Positions 42,638-51,733 of a stretch of 64,000 bases of DNA are shown here, piece by piece; positions within the stretch are counted from its first letter, which is position 1, and each line of letters begins with the position of its first letter. The notes under the pieces were generated by a model. The model searched no databases. It was given only the letters and a program-made list of their open reading frames with translations, and was not told where the DNA came from. A program made the position numbers and the translations under genes. Origin of the DNA: CATQHB01 sp965262595 (GTDB lineage: Bacteria > Chloroflexota > Dehalococcoidia > Lucifugimonadales > UBA3495); assembly GCA_965262595.1 (NCBI GenBank), contig OZ253548.1:1612001-1676000 (forward strand), in the 5' to 3' direction.

Positions 42638-43453
42638 CTAATCGTCGCCGGCAACGCCGGAGCCGGCCGCCGCCCGTGTTGGCATCCCCGCCGCGCTCTC
42701 GATAAAGCGCAACACTTCGAAGTTGAAGATGTCCGGCTTCTCAAAATAAACCGAATGTCCGGCCTCCGGCACTTTGAGCAGTTGCGCTCCGGGAATTGCC
42801 CGCGCTCCGGCCTCGATGACCGACGGCGGCGCGATTTGGTCGTCTTCGCCGACGAAAAAGAGCGTGGGAACCTTGAGCTGCGCCAGCTCCGATACGCTCG
42901 GGCCCGCCGGCTGGCCGCCCGGTGGATTTTGCCGGGGCGGATTGGTGCGGGATAACTGGAGGTAAAGATTCGCCATATTGGGGTTCCTTTGCACGAAGAG
43001 AGGCGACACCGCCCGGAAGCCTATCTCGCCGGTAGCGGTGTGGCTGTCCCGCCAGAGCCGTTGCTGCTCCAAAACTTCAGGCGCCTCCATCCCGCCGACG
43101 GTATCGGCCATTACCAGGCTCCTGGTCCGTTGCGGGTAAGCCAGGGCAAACCCCAGCATGGTACGGCCGCCCATTGATTGAGCCACCAGGTGGGCCGACT
43201 CGATTTCCAGGTGGTCCAGCAGCCCCCTTAAGTCCTCCACAAAGGCGCCGGAGCCCGGCCCGCCGGGCAGGTCCAGCGAGTGTCCAAAACCCCGATGGTC
43301 GAAGGTGACGCAGCGGTACCGTTGCGAGAAGAAAGGCACCTGTTGCCACCAGCTCAGCAGGTTGCCGCCCGCACCGTGGGCGAAAACGATAGTTTCCCCT
43401 TCGCCGTAGCTCTGGTAGTGAAGTTCTATTCCGTTGATTGTTGCGCTGCTCAC
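42638..43453 (-). CDS. Alpha/beta hydrolase
   Basis: A 271-aa alpha/beta hydrolase. The oxyanion strand FAHGAGGNLLSWWQQVPFF, nucleophile elbow VAQSMGGRTML (Ser in AQSMG), acid VGEDDQIAPP and final His in VPEAGHSVYFEKPDIF are all visible. Relatives act as carboxylesterases, C-C hydrolases or lactonases. The GTG at 43453 is taken as start because GAGAGG lies just upstream and the protein then begins VSSATINGIELHYQ like the family; an ATG at 43564 would add 37 unlikely residues. It is divergent from the R1 element and the catabolic run downstream. Confidence 0.9.
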   Translation of the reverse strand: MSSATINGIELHYQSYGEGETIVFAHGAGGNLLSWWQQVPFFSQRYRCVTFDHRGFGHSLDLPGGPGSGAFVEDLRGLLDHLEIESAHLVAQSMGGRTMLGFALAYPQRTRSLVMADTVGGMEAPEVLEQQRLWRDSHTATGEIGFRAVSPLFVQRNPNMANLYLQLSRTNPPRQNPPGGQPAGPSVSELAQLKVPTLFFVGEDDQIAPPSVIEAGARAIPGAQLLKVPEAGHSVYFEKPDIFNFEVLRFIESAAGMPTRAAAGSGVAGDD

Positions 43454-43727
43454 GTTGCACCTCTCAGTCAGTTTATGATTTCTGGTGAAGGTTGCGGCCA
43501 ATAGATGCCGGATGTCAGTGGCTGCCAGGGGGCCGGTTTCAACTGATTGGGAAGATTCTATCACGGATCGGCGAGGGGGGAGTCGCTGATCGGTTGGTTG
43601 TCAGGGCCGCCAATTCCCCTTGACTTTCAAGACAGTTGCTTTCAATTGCCAAGAAAAACGGCGCCTTTCCCCCATTGTCCGGCAACTTCATACCGAATCT
43701 CCCCAGAAGCGGCAATCATGTTAAACT

Positions 43728-43855
43728 AGGGATACTCTGAATAAGTTATTAAACGCCAGCGCCTTCACCGCGTCGTTCCTGCGAAGGCAGGAACGACGGG
43801 TAGGGTTCAATATCCAAGTCACGATCCAGGTCACGGACTTATTCAGAGGTTCCCT
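43728..43855. repeat. MITE-like element R1, copy D (most complete)
   Basis: A 128-bp element with terminal inverted repeats AGGGATACTCTGAATAAGT and ACTTATTCAGAGGTTCCCT (two mismatches) and a 12-bp palindromic core CGTCGTTCCTGC/GCAGGAACGACG at 43771-43798. It lies in the promoter region of the five-gene catabolic run. Confidence 0.9.
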
Positions 43856-43979
43856 GGCCGTGTTATACCCGTTTATCACCGCTGCTCAGGCTCACTCTTC
43901 GGCCAACCCGTTTCAGCCGGCCCAACGGCATAGCCGGGGGCAATTCGCAAATTCGAACCCCAAATGCAAGGAGGGAATC

Positions 43980-44537
43980 ATGGCCCGAACGCCCGCAGTT
44001 ACCAGAGAGTCAATACCGGAGAATCAACGCGGCGCTTTTGACACAATAGTGCGGGAGCGCGGTGAAGTGCCGGGCGGCGGCCCCGGTTCCGTCCTGATAA
44101 ACGCCCCGGAAGTAGCCCAACGCACCCTGGGATTGGCGCTCTACCTGAGGACCGATACATCGCTGGAGCCTCGAATCCGGGAGTTGGCAATGTTGGTCAC
44201 GGCCCGCGAGAACGACTGCCAGTTTATCTGGAACGCCCACGCACCGGCGGGGCGCCGTTCCGGACTTCGCGACGAAATTGTTGACTCCCTCCGCGACAAG
44301 CAGCCGCTTCCGAACCCCACTGCGGCCGAGGCGGCAGTGGTCCGCTACGCGCAAGAGTTCTTCCGACACCGGCGCGTTAGTCAGGAAACCTTTGACGCAG
44401 TCGTGTCCCATTTTGGGGTGCCCGGGGTAACCGAACTTACTACCCTGATGGGGTGTTACGCCATGCTGGCGTTCAACGTCAATGCCTTCGGGGTCGAGTT
44501 GCCGGAGGAACTGACCGAGAAACCGTTGCCCGTTTAA
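43980..44537 (+). CDS. Carboxymuconolactone decarboxylase (CMD/AhpD-like) family protein
   Basis: A 185-aa helical protein of the CMD/AhpD superfamily. The core reads LEPRIRELAMLVTARENDCQ then FIWNAHAPAGRRSGLRDEIVD, with one Cys and the His of the family's active region, and a C-terminal ELTTLMGCYAMLAFNVNAFG helix. The AhpD CxxC pair is reduced to one Cys, so it is closer to decarboxylase-like or uncharacterised members. ATG at 43980 has AAGGAGGG upstream. First of five same-strand genes with hydrolytic and oxidative functions. Confidence 0.88.
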   Translation: MARTPAVTRESIPENQRGAFDTIVRERGEVPGGGPGSVLINAPEVAQRTLGLALYLRTDTSLEPRIRELAMLVTARENDCQFIWNAHAPAGRRSGLRDEIVDSLRDKQPLPNPTAAEAAVVRYAQEFFRHRRVSQETFDAVVSHFGVPGVTELTTLMGCYAMLAFNVNAFGVELPEELTEKPLPV

Positions 44538-44591
44538 CGCATACCTGCCGGCATGGTAAATTGTTGAAAATAGGAGACCGAAGGAGGCTCT

Positions 44592-45437
44592 ATGACTACG
44601 GGTACGACCAAAGCAGTAGATAAGCTGGTGCGAGTTGGCGACCTCAATCTGCACTATTTGGAGTGGGGCGAAGTCGGGGCGCCGCCGGTCATTATGGTCC
44701 ATGGCCTGAGCGGCAACGCCCATGCCTTCGACAACCTGGCTCCCCATTTCCTGCCCAAGTACCACGTTGTATCGGTTGACGTACGTGGCCGGGGTGACAG
44801 TGATTGGGCCAAAGACTCCGACTACTCTAACGAAGCGTACCTGGCTGACCTGGAGGGATTTCGGCAGGCCCTGGGGTTTGAACGGGTATCGCTGGTGGGC
44901 ACGTCAATGGGCGGCCGAATCTCCATGACCTATGCCGGCGCCAACCCGGAGCGAGTCGAGCGCGCCGTGCTCAACGACATCGGCCCCGAAATTGACCCTC
45001 GGGGCGGCGAGCGCATCGCCGTCAGCACCCGGGAGGCCGTCACCTCCTTCGCCACAATGGAAGAAGTCCTGGACTGGCACCGTCAGCAACGGGCCGGCTT
45101 TAGCCTGCTCAGCGAGTCCGAGCAGTTAGTGGTTGCCGGCCATGCGGTTAAACCCCAGCCAGGAGGGGGATATACCTGGAAAATGGACCCGGCGGTGCGT
45201 TCCAATCCTCGCCGCCCCGACCCGGAGCAGTCCTGGATTCTCGCCAAGGCGATTGCCAGCCCGGTACTGCTGGTACGGGGCGGGATCAGCGATCTGCTCT
45301 CGCCGGAGACCGCCCAGCGGATGGTGCGGGAAATGCAAGATTGCCGGATGGTAGAGGTGCCGGGCGTGGGCCATGCGCCGACTCTGTCGGAGCCTGAAGC
45401 CTTCAACGCGGTCAAGGAACTGTTCGCCCTGCCCTAA
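44592..45437 (+). CDS. Alpha/beta hydrolase
   Basis: A 281-aa alpha/beta hydrolase. The oxyanion segment MVHGLSGNAHAFDNLAPHF, DVRGRGDSDWAKDSDYSN, the nucleophile elbow LVGTSMGGRISM, acid region LVRGGISDLLSPETAQRM and C-terminal VPGVGHAPTLSEPEA (His) are clear. Relatives hydrolyse esters, enol-lactones or C-C bonds in ring-cleavage pathways. A GAAGGAGG ribosome site lies before the ATG. It follows the CMD-family gene by 54 bp and precedes an amidohydrolase by 31 bp, so all three should be co-transcribed. Confidence 0.92.
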   Translation: MTTGTTKAVDKLVRVGDLNLHYLEWGEVGAPPVIMVHGLSGNAHAFDNLAPHFLPKYHVVSVDVRGRGDSDWAKDSDYSNEAYLADLEGFRQALGFERVSLVGTSMGGRISMTYAGANPERVERAVLNDIGPEIDPRGGERIAVSTREAVTSFATMEEVLDWHRQQRAGFSLLSESEQLVVAGHAVKPQPGGGYTWKMDPAVRSNPRRPDPEQSWILAKAIASPVLLVRGGISDLLSPETAQRMVREMQDCRMVEVPGVGHAPTLSEPEAFNAVKELFALP

Positions 45438-45468
45438 ACGTCCCGACTGCTCTACAAGAGGAGTAAAC

Positions 45469-46467
45469 ATGACCAGCCAACGTGATTCCTGGCTTGCCCA
45501 GAACGTAGAAGAGCCTCTGGAACCCGAATTACCAATTTGCGACCCGCATCACCACTTCTGGGACCGGGCCGGAGACCGCTACCTGCTGGACCAGCTAGCC
45601 AGGGACTTGGGCCGGGGACACAATATTGAACAAACGGTGTTCATTGAATGCGGTTCCATGTACCGTGCCCGGGGGCCGGAGGAGCTGCGTTCCATTGGCG
45701 AAACCGAATTCGTCCATGGAATCGCCGCCCAGAGCGCCAGCGGACAATACGGCCCGACGGAGGTCGCCGCCGGCATTGTGGCCAACGCCAACCTTATGCT
45801 GGGAGCGGCGGTAGCCCCGGTATTGGAAGCCCACCTTGCCGCGAGCAGCCGCTTTCGGGGCATTCGCTTCACCTGCTCCTGGGATGCCGACCCCGCAGCA
45901 TCCCCGCCATCGAGCCGCACGCCGGGGATGCTGCTCGATTCCCGGCTCCGGGACGGTATCGCCTGCCTGCAAGAGTTGGGCTTGAGCTTTGATGCCCTGG
46001 TGTACCACCCCCAGTTGGAAGAGTTGGCTAATCTGGCGGCGGTCTTCCCGGATACCACGATCATCCTGAACCACATCGGTCGTCCTCTGGGAAACGGGCG
46101 CTACGCCGGACAGCGAGAGGAAGTGTTCTCCAATTGGCAACGGGGAATCACCGCGGTGGCCGCCTGCGACAACGTGGTGGTCAAGCTGGGTGGATTTGGA
46201 AACCTGATTAGCGGGTACGATTGGCACCAGCGTCCGGTTCCCCCGGATTCGGAGGAACTGGCCCGAACCATAACGCCCTGGCTGACGTTCTGCATCGAAC
46301 AATTCGGCCCGCAGCGCTGTATGTTTGAAAGCAACTTCCCGGTGGATAAGGAGTCCTACGCCTACACCACGGTGTGGAACGCCTTCAAGCGGTTATCCCG
46401 GGGCTTCTCGGCGGCGGAAAGGGCCGCCATGTTTCAGGGAACGGCGGTGAAAGCCTACCGGCTCTAA
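45469..46467 (+). CDS. Amidohydrolase family protein (PDC-lactonase-like)
   Basis: A 332-aa TIM-barrel amidohydrolase 2 family protein: ICDPHHHFWDRAGDRYLLDQ near the N-terminus (metal-binding HxH), FRGIRFTCSWDAD, TIILNHIGRPLG with a conserved His, and CMFESNFPVDK with a terminal-strand Asp. This pattern fits 2-pyrone-4,6-dicarboxylate lactonase, L-fucono-lactonase and related hydrolases. Start at 45469 has AGAGGAG 6 nt upstream. Together with the neighbouring SMP-30 lactonase and GMC oxidoreductase it suggests an oxidise-then-hydrolyse route for a sugar or aromatic lactone. Confidence 0.9.
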   Translation: MTSQRDSWLAQNVEEPLEPELPICDPHHHFWDRAGDRYLLDQLARDLGRGHNIEQTVFIECGSMYRARGPEELRSIGETEFVHGIAAQSASGQYGPTEVAAGIVANANLMLGAAVAPVLEAHLAASSRFRGIRFTCSWDADPAASPPSSRTPGMLLDSRLRDGIACLQELGLSFDALVYHPQLEELANLAAVFPDTTIILNHIGRPLGNGRYAGQREEVFSNWQRGITAVAACDNVVVKLGGFGNLISGYDWHQRPVPPDSEELARTITPWLTFCIEQFGPQRCMFESNFPVDKESYAYTTVWNAFKRLSRGFSAAERAAMFQGTAVKAYRL

Positions 46468-46549
46468 ACTGCCTCGGAATTATTGAATCTGCGACGCCGC
46501 CCGTAGAACCGGCGTCGCAACTTAACTTGGCAACCCACAGGAGGAACGG

Positions 46550-47467
46550 ATGACACTGCAATGGGAACAAGTGGCGGGACCATTTAGCCGTTTAACCGAG
46601 GGGCCGGCCTGGGATGGCAAACGGCTCCTGTTCACCTATATTCCGGCCAGCCGCATCATCGCCTACGACCCCGAAACCGGAGAATGCAGCCTGTACCGGG
46701 AGAACACCAACCATACTAACGGCCTGGCTTTCGACGCGGACGGACGACTTTACGGCTGCTGCTCCGGCGGGCGTTCTATTGTGCGCTTCGAGCCGGACGG
46801 GAGCACTACTACTATTGTTGACCGGCTGGACGGGCAGCGGCTGAACACCCCCAACGACCTGGCCATCGACCGCCAGGGGCGTATCTGGTTCAGCAACCCC
46901 TGGAACGCCGGCAACATCGACCCCAGTGAACAGCAGGAGATGGTCAACAAGGACATTCTGCGGGCCGACCCACAGCCCGATGGCAGCTATACCTGCAAGA
47001 GAATGACCACCGATACCACCGGAACCAATGGCCTGCTCGTCTCACCGGACGAACGAAACCTGTATATCATCCAGACCGACGCCGAACCCGGGGGCATCCG
47101 GGAGCTCCGGTCCTACCCCATCGGGCAAGACGGCTCTTTGGGCCAATATGTCGTTCTCCACCAGTTCGGACAGGACCACCGCGGCCCGCAAAGAGGTATT
47201 GACGGCATGTGCCTGGATTCGGCAGGAAACATTGTGGGCGCCGCCGGCAACCGCCTGAGCGGACCGGGCCCCATAATTTACGTCTGGACTCCTGAGGGCC
47301 GAGTGCTGGAAACCTACCCGATGCCGGTGGGGGTGGACGGCCCGACCAACTGCGCCTTTGGCGACGCCGACCAAAGCAGCCTCTACGTCACCACCGGCCA
47401 GGGACATCTTCTCCGACTGAGGAACAGTGGGCGCCGCGGCTGGATAATGTGGCCGCCGGTCCGGTAA
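46550..47467 (+). CDS. SMP-30/gluconolactonase family protein
   Basis: A 305-aa six-bladed beta-propeller lactonase: FSRLTEGPAWDGKRLLFTYI with the metal-ligand Glu, NHTNGLAFDADGRLYGC, RLNTPNDLAIDRQGRIWFSNPW with the Asn/Asp ligands, GTNGLLVSPDERNLYI and DGPTNCAFGD. Metal-dependent hydrolysis of a lactone is likely. It is about 30% similar by eye to the paralog at 5889, mostly at motif positions, and so belongs to a different subgroup. GAGGA precedes the ATG. Fourth gene of the catabolic run. Confidence 0.92.
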   Translation: MTLQWEQVAGPFSRLTEGPAWDGKRLLFTYIPASRIIAYDPETGECSLYRENTNHTNGLAFDADGRLYGCCSGGRSIVRFEPDGSTTTIVDRLDGQRLNTPNDLAIDRQGRIWFSNPWNAGNIDPSEQQEMVNKDILRADPQPDGSYTCKRMTTDTTGTNGLLVSPDERNLYIIQTDAEPGGIRELRSYPIGQDGSLGQYVVLHQFGQDHRGPQRGIDGMCLDSAGNIVGAAGNRLSGPGPIIYVWTPEGRVLETYPMPVGVDGPTNCAFGDADQSSLYVTTGQGHLLRLRNSGRRGWIMWPPVR

Positions 47468-47522
47468 CCCCGACCTTGGCCGGGCCAGGACTGGCCCGGT
47501 AACAACCCAACTGGAGGGAAGA

Positions 47523-49064
47523 ATGATGAAATACGACGTTATCGTAATTGGAGCCGGCTCAGGAGGCTGCGTTGTCGCGGGGCGCTTGTCGGAAGACCCC
47601 GACCGTTCCGTGCTGTTGCTGGAAGCCGGACCGGACTACCCGGATTTTGAGAGCTACCCGGACGACTTGAAATTTGGCTACAGCGCGACGGCATCCACGC
47701 CGGGAGCGCCGCATAACTGGTCATTCGAGGCCCAGGCCCGGCCCGAACAAACCGAGCCGATGCCGGTGCCCCGGGGCAAAGTCGTCGGGGGCACCAGCGC
47801 AATTAACGGCCAGGTAATACTGCGCGGCGTACCGGAAGACTACGATTCCTGGGCCGCTATGGGCAATGACGAGTGGGCCTACATCAACGTGCTGCCCTAC
47901 TTCAGGAAGCTGGAGACCGACACCGACATTCGAGACGATTTCCACGGGTCCGAGGGGCCTATTCCGGTGCGCCGTTTCCGAAAAGAGGACTGGCTGCCCT
48001 TCCAGAATGCCTTCAATCAGGCGGCATTGGCCGCCGGATACCCGGAAGACCCGGATATGAACCATCCGGATTCCGGCGGAATTGGCCCGGTCCCGATGAA
48101 CAACCCCAACGGCGTCCGAATGAGCACCGGGCTGACCTATATCAACCCCAACCGGCACCGGCTGAATCTGACCGTCCGGGGCAATGTCCTGGTACGTCGC
48201 ATTCTCTTCGAGGACAAACGAGCCGTAGGCGTAGAAGTAGAAAGCGGCGGCGAGGTCTTTCGGGTAGAAGCCAACGAGATAGTGCTCAGCGGCGGGGCCA
48301 TCGCTTCTCCGCAGATTTTGATGCTGTCCGGCGTGGGGCCGGCGGACCAACTGCAACGCCTTGGAATACCGGTGGTCCAGGACTTGCCCGGGGTGGGCCA
48401 GAACTTCCGCGACCATCCCATGGCCCCGGTGCGCCTTCGGGTCAAGGATGATTTCCCCCAGGATTCCGAGGCTCCCCGGATTCAGGCTGCCCTACGCTAC
48501 ACCGCCTCCGGGTCTGACCTGCGGAACGATATGCAGATTATGCCCTCCTCTTTTTCCTTCCCCCTGGGTGGCGACCCGCTGGAGGGCGAGGGCGTCCGCT
48601 TTTCCTGCATCCTGGAGCTGCCCGCCGGTAAGGGAGCGGTGACTCTGGCTTCCGCCGACCCTCATGACCAGCCAAACCTGTACTACGGGTTCCTGGAAGA
48701 ACCTTCAGACCGGGAGCGATTGCGCGAGGCGGTAAGAATCTGTTTCAGGCTGCTGGAGGACGGGGCTTTCAGTGACATTGTTGACGGCCCATTGACTCCC
48801 ACAGAGCAGGACCTGGCCTCGGAGGATGCACTGGACGACTGGCTGAACCGGAATGTGACCACCTCCCAGCATCTGGCCGGCACCTGCAAGATGGGTCCCG
48901 ATTCGGACCCGACCGCGGTGGTGGACCAGTATTGCCGGGTTCGCGGGTTGCAAGGGCTGCGCGTGGCGGATACTTCGGTGATGCCGGACGTGGTGCGCGC
49001 GAACACCAACACCACGGCCATCACCATTGGGGAGCGGGTCGCCGACTGGATCCGGGGCCGGTAG
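47523..49064 (+). CDS. GMC-family FAD-dependent oxidoreductase
   Basis: A 513-aa glucose-methanol-choline oxidoreductase: FAD-binding VIVIGAGSGGCVVAGRLSED, GMC signature 1 PRGKVVGGTSAINGQV, signature 2 GAIASPQILMLSGVGP, and the C-terminal HLAGTCKMG...ANTNTTAITIGERVADWI with the catalytic His. It oxidises an alcohol to an aldehyde, ketone or lactone; choline dehydrogenase is the best-known relative. Start is ATG 47523 (or 47526), with GGAGGGAAG upstream. Last gene of the run; adjacent lactonase-type hydrolases fit the use of its product. Confidence 0.93.
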   Translation: MMKYDVIVIGAGSGGCVVAGRLSEDPDRSVLLLEAGPDYPDFESYPDDLKFGYSATASTPGAPHNWSFEAQARPEQTEPMPVPRGKVVGGTSAINGQVILRGVPEDYDSWAAMGNDEWAYINVLPYFRKLETDTDIRDDFHGSEGPIPVRRFRKEDWLPFQNAFNQAALAAGYPEDPDMNHPDSGGIGPVPMNNPNGVRMSTGLTYINPNRHRLNLTVRGNVLVRRILFEDKRAVGVEVESGGEVFRVEANEIVLSGGAIASPQILMLSGVGPADQLQRLGIPVVQDLPGVGQNFRDHPMAPVRLRVKDDFPQDSEAPRIQAALRYTASGSDLRNDMQIMPSSFSFPLGGDPLEGEGVRFSCILELPAGKGAVTLASADPHDQPNLYYGFLEEPSDRERLREAVRICFRLLEDGAFSDIVDGPLTPTEQDLASEDALDDWLNRNVTTSQHLAGTCKMGPDSDPTAVVDQYCRVRGLQGLRVADTSVMPDVVRANTNTTAITIGERVADWIRGR

Positions 49065-49085
49065 CGGACACCGCTTACCGTTAAC

Positions 49086-49130
49086 CGTTCCACCGCTAGC
49101 CGTTCCACCGCTAGCCGTTCCACCGCTAGC
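49086..49130. repeat. 15-bp tandem repeat, three units
   Basis: CGTTCCACCGCTAGC occurs three times, flanked by diverged CGTTCACTGCTAAC units to about 49160, directly after the GMC gene. Confidence 0.9.
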
Positions 49131-49244
49131 CGTTCACTGCTAACCGTTCACTGTTCAACGTTGAACCCTGGCCCGTAGCAACGGCTTGCGCTGGCTCAAC
49201 CTAAGGGAGGCAGGACCAGGATCCTGGCATGGGGAGACCGGCAG

Positions 49245-49703
49245 ATGACCACTATCATGTTCCGGTGCGGCGGACTGGCGGCGATTGCGGCCTGGGTCGC
49301 TCACGCCCTGGCCTGGGCCGCCGGACTCTACCTGGCATTTGGGCCCGTCTATCGCGGAGCGTCGATGACAGCGACAAATCCCGGAGAGCTGCCCGGGGAA
49401 GTCAGTACACATACGGCAACACTGATCGAGGTCAACGGCCTCTATGGGGTCGCGTTGCTTTTGAGACCCGTTCTGCTGACTGCCCTGGGGTTGCTGACGA
49501 TTTATTTCATCGCTCCGGGTCGGGCTGCACGCAAGGCGTTGCTCTGGCTTTCCGCGGTGGCGCTGGCAGCTTTCTGCATCGTGGCGGTTTTTTCAATTGG
49601 CGTGTTCTACCTGCCGGCGACGCTGGCCCTGCTATGCGCCGCTATTTCGAGCATCCCGGAAGGAGGCAGGCCTACCAACCGGCAGGCAGACCTACGAGAA
49701 TAG
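49245..49703 (+). CDS. Four-helix membrane protein, unknown
   Basis: A 152-aa protein with four likely membrane helices, near residues 8-32 (GLAAIAAWVAHALAWAAGLY), 62-88, 95-115 and 117-135, and a polar C-terminus. The family is not recognised. The loop after helix 1 (residues 35-60) is polar and would lie outside the membrane. Codon use resembles the neighbours and the ATG has a weak purine-rich site, so it is probably real. It lies between the GMC gene and the YgjP-like peptidase on the same strand. Confidence 0.65.
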   Translation: MTTIMFRCGGLAAIAAWVAHALAWAAGLYLAFGPVYRGASMTATNPGELPGEVSTHTATLIEVNGLYGVALLLRPVLLTALGLLTIYFIAPGRAARKALLWLSAVALAAFCIVAVFSIGVFYLPATLALLCAAISSIPEGGRPTNRQADLRE

Positions 49704-49771
49704 CAGCGTCAAGGGCTTTCTTGCCGGGCATACCGGAACAAATGGCTATCTGCGCGGGCTAATTACCGAAA

Positions 49772-50560
49772 ATGGCAGCGATTCACACTAACTCACCCGG
49801 CAATTCACCCGACCCAGACCCGGCGGTTAAGACCGTGCGGATCGGGGATACGGTCATTGAATATCGGATTCGGCGGAGCCGCCGGCGCAAAAAGACCATC
49901 CAAATAGCGGTAAACCGCGACGGCGTGGTGGTGGCCGCCCCGGCCCGGACTCCGAATAGGGAATTAAAGGACTTGGTTACCCGCCGCGGGAACTGGATTC
50001 TCCGGCGTCTTTCCGAGTGGGAGCAGAGGCCGGAGCCGGAGCCGCTGCAGTTTGTGTCCGGGGAGACCCTTCCTTATCGGGGCGGCAGCATAGCGTTGGC
50101 CGTCCAACTCGCGGCGGAGACCTGGTCAGGTGTACCTGAGGTTAGTTTTTGCCGGGGCCGGTTGCAAATTATCGTCCCAACCGGTCTTACCGAGGCCGAC
50201 CGGCAGGAACAAGTCCGTGAAGGGATTATCGCCTGGTATCGTGAGGGGGCTGCGGTACAGGTGCAGGATTGGGTTAATCGGTGGTGGCCCGCCTTGGGCA
50301 AGGGAGATTCCGCCAGAATCCTCATCCGCAACCAGCGCCGCCGTTGGGGAAGTTGCGCCCACGACCGCACCTTGCGTTTCAATTGGCGGGTTGCGATGCT
50401 GGAACCGTCCCTGACCGAATACGTGGTAGTCCATGAATTGGCCCACCTAACCCACATGAACCACTCCCCGGCCTTCTGGAGTCTGGTGTCCCAGCATTTG
50501 CCCGATACGCGGGAACTCCGTCAGCGGCTGAAAGCGGTCGGCCCCACCTTGCCGCTTTAG
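49772..50560 (+). CDS. YgjP-like (DUF45) metallopeptidase
   Basis: A 262-aa protein of the YgjP/WLM-type DUF45 metallopeptidase family. The zinc site HELAHLTHMNHSPAFW (HExxH plus a third His) is near residue 220, preceded by RRRWGSCAHDRTLRFNWRV, the family's second signature. The N-terminus (IEYRIRRSRRRKKTIQIAV, then GVVVAAPARTPNRELKDLV) matches the usual strand pattern. Function is unknown; related enzymes occur near restriction-modification and ribosome-biogenesis genes. No such partner is adjacent here. Confidence 0.92.
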   Translation: MAAIHTNSPGNSPDPDPAVKTVRIGDTVIEYRIRRSRRRKKTIQIAVNRDGVVVAAPARTPNRELKDLVTRRGNWILRRLSEWEQRPEPEPLQFVSGETLPYRGGSIALAVQLAAETWSGVPEVSFCRGRLQIIVPTGLTEADRQEQVREGIIAWYREGAAVQVQDWVNRWWPALGKGDSARILIRNQRRRWGSCAHDRTLRFNWRVAMLEPSLTEYVVVHELAHLTHMNHSPAFWSLVSQHLPDTRELRQRLKAVGPTLPL

Positions 50561-50643
50561 GCCAACCGGACATTCCTCGGGCTGATGCCGGGTAAAGCGT
50601 TAGACGCCAGGGTGGCGCCAACCATCCGCCCGCCTGCCGCCGA

Positions 50644-50698
50644 CAACTATCCCCCAGCTATCCCACAACTATCCCCCAGCTATCCCCCAGCTATCTTT
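50644..50698. repeat. Tandem CTATCCCCCAG repeat
   Basis: The unit AGCTATCCCCC (11 bp, with variants CTATCCCAC and CTATCTT) occurs four to five times. The gap 50561-50885 contains nothing else recognisable. Confidence 0.85.
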
Positions 50699-50885
50699 TG
50701 GCCGATAACTCAGCCCTTAACCCACTCGTTGGCTGCCTGCCGGCAAACTCCAAAGGGCCGGGAAAATCTCGGCGACGCCGGAGTTTACGCTCCCGGTGTG
50801 CTCCACTTCATGCCCAAGTTCCGAAGCCGCCAATTTGGCCGATGCCGCTATGAAGTGGTCCCAACGGCGCGGATGGCGCTTCAGG

Positions 50886-51260
50886 TTACATCAGGTGGGG
50901 CCGTTGGTTACGGTCTCGTTGGGCCATTTTCAGAATCCCCAGCAACAGCCAGGCCGGCAGCGAGGCCAAGGTGGTGAAACCGATCACTCCCACCGGGCCC
51001 AGGAGTCCGCCGAACGTCGCGGTGAAAATTGAGGCGATTCCCAACCCCAGAGCGCATAGGTAGGCCAAGATGCGAGAGCGACGATGCAGCAGGCGGACCG
51101 CGAAAGTCAGCGGAATAGCAGCGGGCCAGGCTAATGCGAAGAGCCAGAGGAACTGCATCCAGTCGGGGTTGTTCAGAACATTCTCAAAGCCGAATCTGGC
51201 AATGGTGACGGCAATTACCAGTATCGGCAGCCAAATTGAAAAGATAACAGTCCGTATCAT
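50886..51260 (-). CDS. Small multi-helix membrane protein, unknown
   Basis: A 124-aa protein with about four hydrophobic segments (residues 5-22, 36-55, 63-83 and 86-108) separated by short charged loops (RLLHRRSR, KMAQRDRNQR). The family is not recognised. The ATG at 51260 has AGGAGG 8 nt upstream, a strong sign of translation. The stop (50886) lies in a gap with no neighbour in the same transcript, except possibly the small gene upstream at 51552. Confidence 0.75.
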   Translation of the reverse strand: MIRTVIFSIWLPILVIAVTIARFGFENVLNNPDWMQFLWLFALAWPAAIPLTFAVRLLHRRSRILAYLCALGLGIASIFTATFGGLLGPVGVIGFTTLASLPAWLLLGILKMAQRDRNQRPHLM

Positions 51261-51399
51261 GGTCTGCGCCTCCTGGGTGATCTAGCCGGAACCGGCCTGG
51301 GACGGAGTAATGCGGGTTGCCATCACAAGAGCGGGGCTGAGAGAGCATTCAAGCCGGGTATAACCGGGGATAGGGATTTGGTAGGGATTTGGAACAGCG

Positions 51400-51552
51400 T
51401 TAGCTGCCGCCCAGGATTGACCCCAAGGATCGCTGCAGCTCCACAAAACCCTCGGATTGGTTCCCGACTGCAATCAAAGAGGCCAGGGAGAGCATAAGCG
51501 CCGACACCGCCAGGCAGCCCAGCAGTCCCAGGGCCAAACGGCCACCGTTCAT
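51400..51552 (-). CDS. 50-aa single-helix peptide
   Basis: A 50-residue reading frame: MNGGRLALGLLGCLAVSALM, then LSLASLIAVG and a polar tail ending in SILGGS. The first 30 residues form one hydrophobic helix with an export-signal-like pattern (a Cys in LLGC could be a lipobox). An AAGGGGG site is 7-8 nt before the ATG. It is transcribed toward the small membrane protein at 50886. Short length and lack of recognised homology keep confidence moderate. Confidence 0.5.
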   Translation of the reverse strand: MNGGRLALGLLGCLAVSALMLSLASLIAVGNQSEGFVELQRSLGSILGGS

Positions 51553-51733
51553 TTCAGGCCCCCTTTACGGTCTGGGTTATTGTTCCGGTTGCTTATCGTT
51601 CCGGTCTCCGGCGCCGGCTGATTGGCCCGGCACCGGCGCCGTCCGTTGACCTTAGGGTTTGAACTTAAGCCGACCAAGGTTGAACGTCCCCAATGTAACA
51701 TAGCTCGCGGAAATTTCAACCGGCGGTGCGGCA

